The notes: generated by a model not told the origin, from the letters alone. Shown: positions 45,277 to 55,119, counted from the stretch's first letter. The stretch is DNA of 64,000 bases from Candidatus Hydrogenedentota bacterium (GCA_029552745.1 JAKPDK010000167.1:199973-263972); one strand, 5' to 3'. Program-made: numbers and translations.

Positions 45277-46086
45277 TTAACCCAGCGCCACATCCAGCAA
45301 CATCATGATAGCAAAACCCACCATCACGCCAATGGTTGGAATATCACTGTTCGATTTACGCCTCGCCTCAGGGATCAATTCTTCCGCAACCACGTAGATC
45401 ATCGCGCCCGCTGCAAAAGCCAACGCATAGGGCAGCATGGGTCGAAGATATACCACAGCCGCCGCACCCAAAACCCCAGCTATGGGCTCCACCACTGCAG
45501 AGATCTGTCCATACTGAAAGCTGCGCCATCGCGACAGGCCCTCTCGGCGCAACGGCATCGAAACCGCCGCTCCTTCGGGAAAGTTCTGAAGGCCGATACC
45601 AATCGCCAAAGCCCACGCCCCCGTCAACGTGGCGCCCGCGATACCACTCGCCGCCGCCCCAAATGCTACTCCCACCGCGAGTCCTTCTGGGATATTGTGG
45701 ATGGTGATAGCCAACACCAACAGAGTCGCCCGCTGCCAAGAGCTTTTCAATCCCTCCGCGTTTTCGGTCGCCAAGCCCGGATGCAAATGCGGCAGAAGTT
45801 TATCCGTCGCCAGAAGAAAAACGCCCCCGGCAAGAAACCCAACTACCGCCGGAACCCATGCTGACCCTCCCATTTCTTCACTCATTGCGATGGCAGGCGC
45901 CAACAAAGACCAAAAACTCGCTGCAATCATGACCCCTGCCGCCATTCCTAGCATACCGTCCATAACGCGCTGGTCAATCTGCTTCGTAAAAAACACTAGA
46001 CCCGCGCCCAAAGCCGTCACGCCCCACGTAAACAAGGTGGCAAGCAGCGCCTGAAGCACGGGATGTAACGAGGCAAATCCTTGCAT
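45277..46086 (-). CDS. ZIP family divalent metal transporter (GufA/ZupT-like)
   Basis: The 269-aa inner-membrane protein has eight predicted helices and the ZIP metal-site motifs [14 protein letters not shown] in helix IV and [16 protein letters not shown] in helix V, with a His-containing loop (LLPHLHPG). ZIP proteins bring Zn, Mn, Fe or Co into the cytoplasm; GufA-type members are the closest in layout. Being 50 nt upstream of rhaA, which needs Mn or Zn, it may be cotranscribed; no separate promoter stands out. Confidence 0.9.
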   Translation of the reverse strand: MQGFASLHPVLQALLATLFTWGVTALGAGLVFFTKQIDQRVMDGMLGMAAGVMIAASFWSLLAPAIAMSEEMGGSAWVPAVVGFLAGGVFLLATDKLLPHLHPGLATENAEGLKSSWQRATLLVLAITIHNIPEGLAVGVAFGAAASGIAGATLTGAWALAIGIGLQNFPEGAAVSMPLRREGLSRWRSFQYGQISAVVEPIAGVLGAAAVVYLRPMLPYALAFAAGAMIYVVAEELIPEARRKSNSDIPTIGVMVGFAIMMLLDVALG

Positions 46087-46198
46087 CGAGCAAATGTCTC
46101 CTTAGTGACTTACCCTACCAGTGTAGCAAGGCGTACCGGCAAGCTTCCAACATGACACAATGCGCTCTCGCATTGGATTGGGGCAAGCCCTTCGACCC

Positions 46199-46303
46199 AG
46201 CAATCACCTCAGGATTTCGGGGGATGACCATGTCCTGGGTTCTCTTGCGCTACGCGGTTGAGGGGATTGCTTCGTCGCTTCGAAGACTCGCTCCTCGCAA
46301 TGA
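46199..46303. repeat. Repeat island F: right-hand part of the 140-bp unit
   Basis: The copy keeps GGATTTCGGGGG, TTCTCTTGCGCTACGCGGTTGAG and the right end CTCCTCGCAATGAC, but the left terminus is lost (CAGCAATCACCTCAGG). The divergent interval 46087-46511 otherwise shows no gene. Confidence 0.8.
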
Positions 46304-46511
46304 CAACTGGGGGACACGGGGCGAAACCGCGGCAAAGGACCTATCAACCTGGATTTACTCCCGTTTTTTGATCCAGCATTCCCCCAATTCGTATACTAAC
46401 GTTGTGCGGAACTGCTTTCTAAGCGGCGATACTCTTTCCGTGCTGTGACAAACATCTGTGTACCTTCGAACCCACGGGCGAAATAGCCCTCAAAAAAAGG
46501 AGTGGCGTGTT

Positions 46512-47963
46512 ATGCGAGAAATGGATATGGGGCTGATTGGTCTGGCAGTTATGGGTGAGAACCTTGCGCTGAACATGGAGAGCAAGGGCTTCGGTGTTGC
46601 TGTCTATAACCGCACGGTTGCCAAAGTGGACGCGTTTGTCAAGGGGCGCGCCGCGGGCAAAAACATCGTAGGGTGTCACAGCATCGATGAGCTCTGCGCC
46701 AGCCTGAAAAAACCACGCAAGGTCATGCTCATGGTAAAAGCCGGACAAGCAGTGGATGATTTTATTGAACTGCTGATCCCGCACCTCGAGAAGGGCGACA
46801 TCATCATCGACGGAGGCAACTCGCATTTTCCGGACACGATTCGCCGCACACAATATCTCGAGAGCAAAGGTTTGCTTTACATCGGCACGGGCGTATCGGG
46901 TGGTGAAGAAGGCGCCTTACGGGGACCGTCGATCATGCCGGGCGGCTCTCCGGCGGCATGGGAACACGTTAAACCCATTTTCCAGGCTATTGCAGCGAAA
47001 ACGGATGACGGAACGCCCTGCTGCGACTGGGTAGGGGAGAACGGCGCCGGGCATTTTGTCAAGATGGTGCACAACGGCATCGAGTACGGGGACATGCAGA
47101 TGATTTGCGAGACCTACCACCTTATGAAACAAGGGCTGGGTATGTCCAACGAAGAGATGCATGCCACCTTCTCGGAGTGGTATCAGGGGGAACTGAACTC
47201 CTACCTCATCGAAATCACGCGCGATATCCTCGCCTACAAAGACGAAGAGGGCAATTATGTCGTCGATCTGATTCTGGATACGGCAGGACAAAAAGGAACG
47301 GGCAAATGGACCGTCATCGCCGCGCTGGATGAGGGTCAACCCTTAACGCTGATCGCCGAAGCCGTATTCGCCCGTTGTATTTCCGCTCTGAAAGAAGAAC
47401 GCCTCGTCGCTGCAAAAGAGTTCCCCATGTCCACTGCTCCCTTGAACGTAGACCGTGCCGAGTTCATAAACGACCTGCGCCACGCGTTATACGCGGCAAA
47501 AATCGTCAGTTATGCACAAGGGTACCAACTGATGCGGGCGGCTGCCAAAACGTATAACTGGAATCTGAACTACGGTGGCATCGCCCTGATGTGGCGTGGC
47601 GGCTGCATTATCCGTTCGGTTTTCTTAGGCAAGATCAAAGAGGCATTCGATAGAGATCCGAATCTGGTCAACCTACTGCTGGATCCGTTTTTCAAAGATG
47701 CCATCCAGAAGGCGCTTCCTTCGTGGCGGCGTGTGGTAACTGCGGCTGTAACCGTGGGCATTCCAGTGCCCGCATTGAGCAGCGCTTTGGCGTATTTTGA
47801 CGCGTACCGTACCGAACGGCTACCTGCCAACCTGTTGCAAGCCCAGCGCGACTACTTCGGGGCACACACGTATGAACGGGTAGACAAACCCCGTGGTGAG
47901 TTTTTCCATACCAATTGGACAGGCCGGGGCGGGAGTACAAGTGCTTCTACATACACGGTTTGA
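46512..47963 (+). CDS. gnd: 6-phosphogluconate dehydrogenase, decarboxylating
   Basis: Gnd oxidises 6-phosphogluconate to ribulose-5-phosphate in the pentose phosphate pathway, making NADPH. The 483-aa protein has the Rossmann motif GLIGLAVMGENLAL, an Arg after strand 2 (YNRTVAKVD) that fits NADP+, substrate-site GVSGGEEGALRGPS, catalytic Lys in HFVKMVHNGIEYGD, and the family signature LDTAGQKGTGKWT. ATG 46512 has AAGGAG 9 nt upstream. It opens a plus-strand run of metabolic genes. Confidence 0.96.
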   Translation: MREMDMGLIGLAVMGENLALNMESKGFGVAVYNRTVAKVDAFVKGRAAGKNIVGCHSIDELCASLKKPRKVMLMVKAGQAVDDFIELLIPHLEKGDIIIDGGNSHFPDTIRRTQYLESKGLLYIGTGVSGGEEGALRGPSIMPGGSPAAWEHVKPIFQAIAAKTDDGTPCCDWVGENGAGHFVKMVHNGIEYGDMQMICETYHLMKQGLGMSNEEMHATFSEWYQGELNSYLIEITRDILAYKDEEGNYVVDLILDTAGQKGTGKWTVIAALDEGQPLTLIAEAVFARCISALKEERLVAAKEFPMSTAPLNVDRAEFINDLRHALYAAKIVSYAQGYQLMRAAAKTYNWNLNYGGIALMWRGGCIIRSVFLGKIKEAFDRDPNLVNLLLDPFFKDAIQKALPSWRRVVTAAVTVGIPVPALSSALAYFDAYRTERLPANLLQAQRDYFGAHTYERVDKPRGEFFHTNWTGRGGSTSASTYTV

Positions 47964-48017
47964 GGAAAGACCTGCGCAGATATCGGTCTGCACCAGAGCA
48001 GATAGGAGGAGCAATTG

Positions 48018-48926
48018 ATGCAAGGCTCATTTCAAGATTACATGCGCACAGGTATTATCCACTTCATGGCGTACCCGAAATGTGCCAGTGGGGAAGGTCC
48101 CATATTGGACACCTTGTCAGAATTGCTTTGCGATGACTTCTTCGAAGTCGTTGAAGTGACCCATATGAAAGACGCCGACACCCGACGTCAGGCACGCTCC
48201 CTTGCCGAGCAAGCCCGGGTAGAATTGTGTTTTGGGGCACAGCAGATACTGCTCGCGGGAAAACTCGACTTAAATCACCCCGACGAGGAAGAACGGCAGA
48301 GGGCGGTAAATGCTGTGCTGGATGCTATCCCACATGCAGAAGAGTTAGGTTGTCGTGCCGTTGCCGTTCTGAGTGGCAAAGTGTCGGAAGATCGGGAAGC
48401 CGCAAAAGCCCGTCTCATCGATTCCCTCCAGCAGTTGGCGCGTTGTGCCCGTCCCAAAGAGATTTCCATTGTACTCGAACAGTTTGACCAGGTGGACTTC
48501 GGTAAAAACTGCCTCATCGGTCCTACGGCGGAAGCTGTGGAGATTTCTCAAGAGATGCGACGAGACTTCCCGAACTTCGGGCTCTTGCTCGATTTAAGTC
48601 ATCTACCGCTGCTACATGAGACACCAGAAACAGCCATCCGCACTGCTGGGGAACACCTTGTCCACGCGCACATCGGCAACTGTGCGATGGATGACCCAAC
48701 CCACGAGGCGTATGGAGACAATCATCCCCGTTTCGGTGCTCCTGGCACGCGCAATGATGTGCCCGAACTCGTGCGCTATCTAAAAGCCCTCATGGATATC
48801 GGTTTCATTTCAGAAAAGTCACGCGGGATTGTCAGTTTCGAGGTAAAGCCGATGAGTCGCGAATCCAGCGAAGCGGTCATTGCCGGATCGAAACGAACCT
48901 TGTTGGCGGCTTGGCGGCGTCTCTAA
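48018..48926 (+). CDS. TIM-barrel sugar-phosphate isomerase/epimerase family protein
   Basis: The 302-aa protein fits the xylose-isomerase-like TIM-barrel family (PF01261): metal-ligand segments are IVLEQFDQVDFG near strand 5, LLLDLSHLPLL near strand 6, VHAHIGN near strand 7 and FEVKPM near strand 8. Unlike the Tat-type relative at 8 kb it has no export signal, so it is cytoplasmic. ATG 48018 has AGGAG a few bases upstream. It follows gnd by 54 nt and precedes a hydroxyacid dehydrogenase gene. The substrate is unknown. Confidence 0.82.
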   Translation: MQGSFQDYMRTGIIHFMAYPKCASGEGPILDTLSELLCDDFFEVVEVTHMKDADTRRQARSLAEQARVELCFGAQQILLAGKLDLNHPDEEERQRAVNAVLDAIPHAEELGCRAVAVLSGKVSEDREAAKARLIDSLQQLARCARPKEISIVLEQFDQVDFGKNCLIGPTAEAVEISQEMRRDFPNFGLLLDLSHLPLLHETPETAIRTAGEHLVHAHIGNCAMDDPTHEAYGDNHPRFGAPGTRNDVPELVRYLKALMDIGFISEKSRGIVSFEVKPMSRESSEAVIAGSKRTLLAAWRRL

Positions 48927-49005
48927 CAACACACAAAAATAACAACGGGCAAAACGCCTGTCACGTTATATAACATGGTTTCATAAATTATTGAGGAGTT
49001 TCACC

Positions 49006-49986
49006 ATGCCGAAGATCTTTGTCACCCGCCGTATCCCCGATGAAGGACTCGACTTGCTTCGTCGCGAATTTGGCGAAGCCCACGTTATTGTGTCGCCCCA
49101 TGACCGCGTCATACGCCGAGATGAATTGTTGGCCGGAGTTCGCGGTGTCGACGCGCTGCTTTCCATCCTGACAGACACCATAGATGATGCGGTCATGGAA
49201 GCAGCAGGTCCTCAATTAAAAATCATCGCAAATTACGCTGTCGGGTATAATAACATTGATGTGGGCGCCGCAACGGCTAGGAGAATTCCTGTGACCAATA
49301 CTCCGGGCGTTCTAACGGAAACCACAGCCGATCTGACGTGGGCGATTTTGCTGGCAACGGCTCGACGGCTTGGGGAAGGGGAGCGCCTTGTCCGCGCTAG
49401 CAAATGGGCAGGTTGGGGACCTATGTTGCTGTTGGGTGTGGATGTTTACGGCAAGACCTTGGGTATCTTTGGCATGGGGCGTATCGGACAAGCCGTGGCA
49501 CGACGTGCCAAGGGGTTTGATATGCGCGTCATTTATACCGATGTCGCGCCGCTCCCGGCAGAAACCGAAAAAGCCCTCGGCGCGACTTACGTAGATAAAG
49601 CCACGCTATTGGCGGAATCCGACTTTATCAGCATCCATTGTCCGCTCATTCCGGAAACCATTCATGCGTTTGGCGCCGCAGAATTCAAAGCCATGAAAAA
49701 ATCCGCCATCATCGTCAACACCGCGCGAGGTCCCGTTATCGACGAGGAAGCCCTCGCCGAAGCCCTTCAGCGTGGCGAAATCCGTGCGGCAGGTTTGGAT
49801 GTATTCGAAGAGGAACCGGATGTACATCCGAAACTACTCGAATGTGAGAATGCCCTGCTGATTCCTCACTTGGGCAGCGCCACCAAAGAGACCCGCGGCA
49901 AGATGGCAGAGATCGCCGCACGAAACATCATCGCGCGTTTGAACGGGCAACGCCCACCGAACTGTGTCAACCCGGAGGTTTTGTAG
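49006..49986 (+). CDS. D-2-hydroxyacid dehydrogenase, glyoxylate/hydroxypyruvate reductase-like
   Basis: The 326-aa protein has the D-isomer 2-hydroxyacid dehydrogenase layout: substrate-domain NYAVGYNNID, NAD-binding GIFGMGRIGQAVARRA followed by an Asp (IYTDVAP, favouring NAD+), catalytic Arg in VNTARGPVIDEE, Glu in DVFEEEPDVHP, and His in PHLGSATKETR. This fits glyoxylate/hydroxypyruvate reductases (GyaR-like), although phosphoglycerate dehydrogenase-related activities share the fold. ATG 49006 has GAGGAG 7 nt upstream. Confidence 0.9.
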   Translation: MPKIFVTRRIPDEGLDLLRREFGEAHVIVSPHDRVIRRDELLAGVRGVDALLSILTDTIDDAVMEAAGPQLKIIANYAVGYNNIDVGAATARRIPVTNTPGVLTETTADLTWAILLATARRLGEGERLVRASKWAGWGPMLLLGVDVYGKTLGIFGMGRIGQAVARRAKGFDMRVIYTDVAPLPAETEKALGATYVDKATLLAESDFISIHCPLIPETIHAFGAAEFKAMKKSAIIVNTARGPVIDEEALAEALQRGEIRAAGLDVFEEEPDVHPKLLECENALLIPHLGSATKETRGKMAEIAARNIIARLNGQRPPNCVNPEVL

Positions 49987-50022
49987 AAACCGTTTCCAAC
50001 GCATGCGGAAAGGAGAGCCGTC

Positions 50023-50667
50023 GTGTATATCGGACGCATTGTTATGATTGCCAAGACCCGCGAGGGCAAAATGTGTGTAGGTTACCGCGTGTCGAGTAGA
50101 TCATTCCCAAATCGTACAGCATCCCTATTTCCTGACCGCATACAAATCTTGCCGCGTCCGGGCTACGAGTCCGACGTTTTGAAAAATCCGTACATTACGT
50201 ACAACTGTCTGCGCACGGCATGCCAAGGTTCCGTTGTCGTCGCCAGCAATGGGAGCCACACCGATCCCATTGCTGAAAAAATCGACGCCGGCGCCAACGT
50301 CCGCGACGCAATTGCCTACAGTCTGCTCGCCTTGGATTATGAAAAAGATCAATACAACACCCCGCGCATTTGCGCTGTCGTTGACACCCGCGGAGAAGAA
50401 GCGGGCTGGCTGGGCATTGTCCGAGACAACGGCATTGAGGTACGTCGCATCTTCTTGGAGCCGGAACGCTTCTGGTACGTCGCTACATACGAAGAGGTAC
50501 ACATTTGCGAACAACCTCGAGGCGAGTTTCCGGTAGTCACCCCTGAAGAGGCATGTGATTTCCTCTTGTCAGGAGGTATTTTTGCAGAGAGAACCCATCC
50601 GATTACCGCGGTCGCGGCGGTCGCGGCCGAAAAAGGGTTCGATTATGCTGTAAAAGACGTTTCCTGA
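50023..50667 (+). CDS. purO: Archaeal-type IMP cyclohydrolase PurO
   Basis: The 214-aa protein matches PurO (PF07826), which closes FAICAR to IMP in the last step of purine synthesis. Family marks are MYIGRIVMIAKTREGK at the N-terminus, YRVSSRSFPNR, NPYITYNCLR and VASNGSHTDPI. Most bacteria use the cyclohydrolase domain of PurH instead. The purB gene, 42 nt downstream, supports a purine role. Start is GTG with AAGGAG upstream. Whether a separate formyltransferase (PurH-N or PurP) exists cannot be seen here. Confidence 0.9.
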   Translation: MYIGRIVMIAKTREGKMCVGYRVSSRSFPNRTASLFPDRIQILPRPGYESDVLKNPYITYNCLRTACQGSVVVASNGSHTDPIAEKIDAGANVRDAIAYSLLALDYEKDQYNTPRICAVVDTRGEEAGWLGIVRDNGIEVRRIFLEPERFWYVATYEEVHICEQPRGEFPVVTPEEACDFLLSGGIFAERTHPITAVAAVAAEKGFDYAVKDVS

Positions 50668-50709
50668 GACAACGCCACACATTATCGTCGACAAAACTGG
50701 AGAGCTCTC

Positions 50710-52143
50710 GTGTCATACACAGAATATGCCAGCCCCCTTGTGGAACGCGTCGCCTCACGCGAAATGATCGAACTGTGGAGCCCCCAAAAAAAGTTCTCCA
50801 CATGGCGGCGTTGCTGGGTCGCGCTTGCCGAGGCGGAACACGAGCTCGGGTTGCCCATTACCCTAGAGCAAATTGAGGAAATGCGCGCCCACATCGACGA
50901 CATTGATTTCGAAGCGGCTGCGCGGATCGAACGAGAAACGTGTCACGATGTCATGGCGCATATCCACACGTACGGTCTCGTTGCCCCGAAAGCCAAAGGG
51001 ATCATCCATCTTGGCGCGACTAGCTGTTTCGTCACGGACAACACGGATCTCATCCTCATGCGGGAAGGCCTGCAGTTGTTGCTGGCACGCGCGGTAAATG
51101 TGCTTGCGCGGCTTACGGATTTCGCCATGACCTGGAAAGACTTGCCCGTACTCGGTTTTACCCATTTCCAACCGGCACAACCCGTCACGCTTGGGAAACG
51201 GGTCTGTCTGTGGGCGCAAGACTTGCTGATGGACATTGAAGACATCGAGGTTCTTCTCTTGCGCCTGAAGTGCCGCGGCGCGAAAGGGACCACCGGCACA
51301 CAAGCCTCTTTTCTCGAACTGTTCCAAGGCGACTCCGAAAAAGTCAAAGAGCTAGACCGACGCGTTGCCCAAAAACTTGGGTTTGAGTCGTCTTTTCCTA
51401 TCACAAGCCAGACGTATCCGCGCAAAGTCGACACCCACGTGCTACAAACGTTGGCGCGAATTGGCGAAAGTGTGCACAAATTTGGCACCGACATGCGGCT
51501 TCTACAAAACAGAAAAGAAGTAGAAGAACCGTTCGGAGAAAAACAAGTCGGCAGTTCTGCCATGGCGTATAAGCGCAACCCGATGCGCTGCGAACGCCTT
51601 TGCGCCCTTGGCCGTTTTCTGATGGTGGCGCCGCTACACGCGCAATTCACGGCAGCAACACAATGGCTCGAGCGCACCCTCGATGATTCCGCGATTCGTC
51701 GCATCAGTATCCCAGAAACCTTTCTGGCGTGTGACGGCGCGCTCATTCTTTACCAAAGCATTGTGGAAAATCCGGCGGTCTACCCTAAAGTCATCGAAAA
51801 ACACCTTGCGGAAGAGTTGCCTTTTATGGCGACAGAGACCGTATTGATGGAGTGCGTGCGCCGAGGAAAAGATCGGCAACAAATCCACGAACGGATTCGG
51901 CAACATGCCCAAGCCGCCGCCCATCGCGTCAAAGTAGACGGCGCACCCAATGATCTGATCGAACGACTCGCAAATGATTCAGAAATCGGCATGAGCCGCG
52001 AAGAACTGGAATCCATTCTCGATCCGTGTCGCTTTACGGGTAGAGCGGCGGAACAAGTGCAAGAGTTCATCGAAGACCACGTGCGCCCCGTACTCCAGCG
52101 CCATACCTCCTCGTTAGGAATGACCGCCGAGGTGCGCGTGTAA
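50710..52143 (+). CDS. purB: Adenylosuccinate lyase
   Basis: PurB cleaves SAICAR to AICAR and adenylosuccinate to AMP. The 477-aa protein belongs to the fumarase/aspartase superfamily: THFQPAQPVTLGKR with the active-site His, GAKGTTGTQASFLELF, and the flexible signature loop GSSAMAYKRNPMRCE holding the catalytic Ser. The length and start (YASPLVERVASREM) resemble the longer eukaryote-like branch of PurB. GTG is the start codon. It is 42 nt after purO, almost certainly cotranscribed. Confidence 0.95.
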   Translation: MSYTEYASPLVERVASREMIELWSPQKKFSTWRRCWVALAEAEHELGLPITLEQIEEMRAHIDDIDFEAAARIERETCHDVMAHIHTYGLVAPKAKGIIHLGATSCFVTDNTDLILMREGLQLLLARAVNVLARLTDFAMTWKDLPVLGFTHFQPAQPVTLGKRVCLWAQDLLMDIEDIEVLLLRLKCRGAKGTTGTQASFLELFQGDSEKVKELDRRVAQKLGFESSFPITSQTYPRKVDTHVLQTLARIGESVHKFGTDMRLLQNRKEVEEPFGEKQVGSSAMAYKRNPMRCERLCALGRFLMVAPLHAQFTAATQWLERTLDDSAIRRISIPETFLACDGALILYQSIVENPAVYPKVIEKHLAEELPFMATETVLMECVRRGKDRQQIHERIRQHAQAAAHRVKVDGAPNDLIERLANDSEIGMSREELESILDPCRFTGRAAEQVQEFIEDHVRPVLQRHTSSLGMTAEVRV

Positions 52144-52277
52144 ACACAAAAAACAAAAACTTCCGGCTCAGAACAACGAACAGAACGACACGATGCATCG
52201 GTTTGCCAAAGGGTGGGCACATTCGGTTATGCTACGTAGGTCAAATCGACAAACATTACCAATAAGGAGCATTCATC

Positions 52278-53261
52278 ATGAAAAACACCATCCGCTGGGG
52301 CATTTTGAGTACAGGAAGTATTGCACATACGTTCGCCCGAGGGCTGTCTGCTGCCCCAGGTGCCGAGCTGGTTGCGGTTGGTTCGCGCACACAGGAAGCA
52401 GCAAACGCCTTTGGCGAAGAGTTTAACGTGCCGCATCGCCATGGCTCGTATGAAGCTCTGGCAAACGACCCGGATGTCGACGTGATTTACGTCGCCACGC
52501 CGCACAACTTGCATAAAGAGAACACAATTTTGTGTCTGGAATCCGGTAAAGCCGTGCTGTGCGAAAAACCGTTCGCCATCAATGCGACCGAAGCACGCGC
52601 CATGGTCGAGACGGCACGAAGAAAGAAATTATTTCTGATGGAAGCCATGTGGTCTCGGTTTATTCCGGCTATCGTGCGGGTACGTGAATTGGTAAAGGAA
52701 GGGGCAATTGGGGAACCACGCATGGTGGTCTCAGATTTCGGTTTTCGCGCCGGCTGGAACGAGGAAGGACGTTTGCTCAATCCCAAATTCGGCGGCGGTG
52801 GACTACTCGATGTCGGCGTGTACACCGTCTCCTTCGCGTCTATGATATTCGGTACCCCCAACGCCATTGCCTCTATGGCACACATCGGAAGGACCGGCGT
52901 CGATGAACAAGCCGCCATGATCTATGGATATCCCGAAGGACGCTTGGCGGTGCTCTATACTGCCGTGCGCACCAACACGCCTCAACAGGCGTTTGTCCTC
53001 GGCACGGACGGAAGAATCCAAGTCCATGCCCCTTGGTGGAAACCTTGTCGCCTCACCCTTACCGTCTACGGAAAAGAAGAACAGACACTGGATATCCCCT
53101 TTGCGGGCAACGGATATAACTACGAAGCAGAAGAAACCATGCGGTGCATGCAAAACGGTAAACTTGAGAGCGACGTGATGCCACTCGATGAAACCATCGC
53201 CATCATGGAAACCATGGACAAGACGCGTGCCCAGTGGGGACTTCGTTATCCGATGGAATAG
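52278..53261 (+). CDS. Gfo/Idh/MocA family NAD(P)-dependent oxidoreductase
   Basis: The 327-aa cytoplasmic protein has the N-terminal Rossmann motif GILSTGSIAHTFARGL, followed by VGSRTQEAANAF, the lysine motif CEKPFAIN, and the C-terminal catalytic half with GGGLLDVGVYTVSF. This is the dihydrodiol-dehydrogenase-like branch of Gfo/Idh/MocA; sugar or inositol oxidation is usual, but the substrate is not determined. A 134-nt gap after purB and its own ribosome-binding site (AAGGAG) suggest a separate transcript. Confidence 0.9.
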   Translation: MKNTIRWGILSTGSIAHTFARGLSAAPGAELVAVGSRTQEAANAFGEEFNVPHRHGSYEALANDPDVDVIYVATPHNLHKENTILCLESGKAVLCEKPFAINATEARAMVETARRKKLFLMEAMWSRFIPAIVRVRELVKEGAIGEPRMVVSDFGFRAGWNEEGRLLNPKFGGGGLLDVGVYTVSFASMIFGTPNAIASMAHIGRTGVDEQAAMIYGYPEGRLAVLYTAVRTNTPQQAFVLGTDGRIQVHAPWWKPCRLTLTVYGKEEQTLDIPFAGNGYNYEAEETMRCMQNGKLESDVMPLDETIAIMETMDKTRAQWGLRYPME

Positions 53262-53286
53262 AACCTGTTGAGCCGTGGGTCAAACG

Positions 53287-54078
53287 TTACGCCTGCTGCT
53301 CTTCTTCTTGATCGTCCTTTTCATCCTCTTCGCCCGCGCTCAGGTCGGATAACAACGTCCCGGGAAGAGGACGAGATTCGTCTTCGTCTTGGGTGGATGT
53401 TTCTTCGGCGTCCTCGGAATGCGTGATATCCGATACGGTTGAGGTTGGATAAGGCATTTCATAGGCCTGGTCCTCCGCAGGTGCGGGCGTTTGGACCACC
53501 TCGCCATGCTCCGATAATTGGGGTTCCAACGCCAAATCCCGTTCCACAACGATGTCCAACACTTCCAGTTCTACACCGGCAACTTCGTCTGTACCCAAAA
53601 GTTCCCGCGCCTGCAACAAAAGGAAATTCTTCAGCCGATTACGCACTTCGCTGCTGCGAACTTGCGGCGCCTTCCGAAGAACAACCTCTGCCCGGACATG
53701 AACACCTCGACGGTCCGCCGTCGGCGTCAAAAACACCTCGGCGCGCTTTACCTCGGACTGCGCCGAGACTTCTTTCGTCAACGTGCGCTCTAAGGGAGCG
53801 AGCCGAACCGTGTCCGTGCCCAGGTTATCTGAAAACGCAATGCTCTTGTCCTGAAAAAGGCTCTTCGGAATAGGCGCCAGGGCAAGAAGCCCCAACAACG
53901 CCGTCACAATCCCTACTATCACACGCACAACAGAAGAGTCCGGCATCGGCAATACCAACACCTCATAAAGGCGACTAGGTGAATACATCACCAGCGCAAT
54001 TCCCGCCACCGCAACCCCAAAAAAAACTAACGTGCGCAGAATAACCTGCAATTTCGGAATCCACCGCGATACGTCCAT
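53287..54078 (-). CDS. AmaP-like membrane protein with Asp23-related domain
   Basis: The 263-aa protein has two membrane helices (about 12-34 and 48-70), a soluble region (about 85-175) with alternating strands resembling the Asp23/AmaP fold (SEVKRAEVFLTPTADRRGVH then VRAEVVLRK), and an acidic tail rich in Glu, Asp and Ser to the end. In Firmicutes AmaP anchors the alkaline-shock protein Asp23 at the membrane. No Asp23 gene is adjacent, so a stand-alone envelope-stress role is only inferred. Confidence 0.6.
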   Translation of the reverse strand: MDVSRWIPKLQVILRTLVFFGVAVAGIALVMYSPSRLYEVLVLPMPDSSVVRVIVGIVTALLGLLALAPIPKSLFQDKSIAFSDNLGTDTVRLAPLERTLTKEVSAQSEVKRAEVFLTPTADRRGVHVRAEVVLRKAPQVRSSEVRNRLKNFLLLQARELLGTDEVAGVELEVLDIVVERDLALEPQLSEHGEVVQTPAPAEDQAYEMPYPTSTVSDITHSEDAEETSTQDEDESRPLPGTLLSDLSAGEEDEKDDQEEEQQA

Positions 54079-54188
54079 ATTGAGTCCCCTTCCGTAACAA
54101 AAGACAGTAAATAATACCTCAGTACTCTTACAACCCTATGATACCAAAAACATCGCAAAAGTTCGCGAGTTTTTTGTCGCTACCCACC

Positions 54189-54386
54189 GTCATTGCGAAG
54201 AGTACACCCAGCACGACGCCCCACTGCGCTACACCCCCACTCTGTCATTGCGAGGAGTGCCGTCAGGCACGACGTGGCAATCCCCTCGGCAGTCGGGAGA
54301 TAACCAGAATCCTGCACATAGCCCCCTTGCGCTACGCGGGTGCGGGGATTGCTTCGTCGCTTCGAAGACTCGCTCCTCGCAATGAC
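54189..54386. repeat. Repeat island G: one partial and one complete 140-bp unit
   Basis: A fragment with GTCATTGCGAAGAG starts at 54189. A complete unit of 143 bp follows at 54244-54386, bounded by GTCATTGCGAGGAG and CTCCTCGCAATGAC. The island lies between two same-strand genes, 77 nt from the lexA stop. No gene in 54079-54462 is supported. Confidence 0.88.
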
Positions 54387-54462
54387 AACCTGCCCCGCCC
54401 CTACAGAGCAAACGGACAGTTCCGACGCTTTCCTGCAAATTTCCTCATTTATCTCTGCAGTC

Positions 54463-55080
54463 TCAGCGGATAGTACGTTGCAATGCGATGACAACGCCTT
54501 GGATTTGGATCGTCTCAGCGGGGAAAAACAAAGATTTGAAACCCGGATTGGCGGGTCGAAGTTCAACGAGGTCTCCATGCCGATAGTAGCGTTTTACGGT
54601 CGCTTCGTCATCGACCAAGGCAACCACGATGTCCCCCTGATTGGGTGATACGTTAGGATCAACGATGATGATGTCTCCCGCAAGGATGCCGGCCTCTATC
54701 ATGCTGTCACCTTGCACCCGCAAGCCAAACACTCCCTCACGAGCGGCAGACGCTGCCACCGAGACATACGACTCAATGTTTTCTTCCGCCAGCACGGGCG
54801 AGCCCGCAGCAATCCGTCCAACCAAAGGGACAACGCCGACCTGGGTAGTATACAACCCCGCCGAGACCTTATCCGTCAGACGAATGGACCGCGCTTTCGA
54901 AGAGCGCTGGATAAATCCTTTCCGTTCCAAAGCGCGCAGGTGATCACTGACCGCATTGGTAGAGGCTATATGAAAACGGCGTCCGATTTCGGAAATTGTG
55001 GGCGGCATACCGTTTTTCTTGCTGAACATGATGATGAAATCTAGGATTTCACGTTGCCTTTTGGTCAATGTTTTGGCCAT
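54463..55080 (-). CDS. lexA: SOS repressor LexA
   Basis: LexA represses DNA-damage genes until RecA filaments trigger self-cleavage. The 205-aa protein has a winged helix (about 1-65; LTKRQREILDFI, then PPTISEIGRRF and the recognition helix TNAVSDHLRALE), a cleavage site Ala92-Gly93 (RIAAGSPVLAEE), catalytic Ser126 in QGDSM and Lys163 in EATVKRY. All key residues are present, so it should be autocleavable. It has a strong promoter with a candidate operator directly below the -10 box, implying autoregulation. Confidence 0.96.
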   Translation of the reverse strand: MAKTLTKRQREILDFIIMFSKKNGMPPTISEIGRRFHIASTNAVSDHLRALERKGFIQRSSKARSIRLTDKVSAGLYTTQVGVVPLVGRIAAGSPVLAEENIESYVSVAASAAREGVFGLRVQGDSMIEAGILAGDIIIVDPNVSPNQGDIVVALVDDEATVKRYYRHGDLVELRPANPGFKSLFFPAETIQIQGVVIALQRTIR

Positions 55081-55119
55081 GGTATCAATACACCATTCGC
55101 ATACCTGGAGACCGTAATG

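Noticed and set aside
46443-46511. tRNA-like T-arm (CTTCGAACCCACGG) before gnd
   Set aside because: No cloverleaf can be drawn around it; acceptor and anticodon arms are missing.
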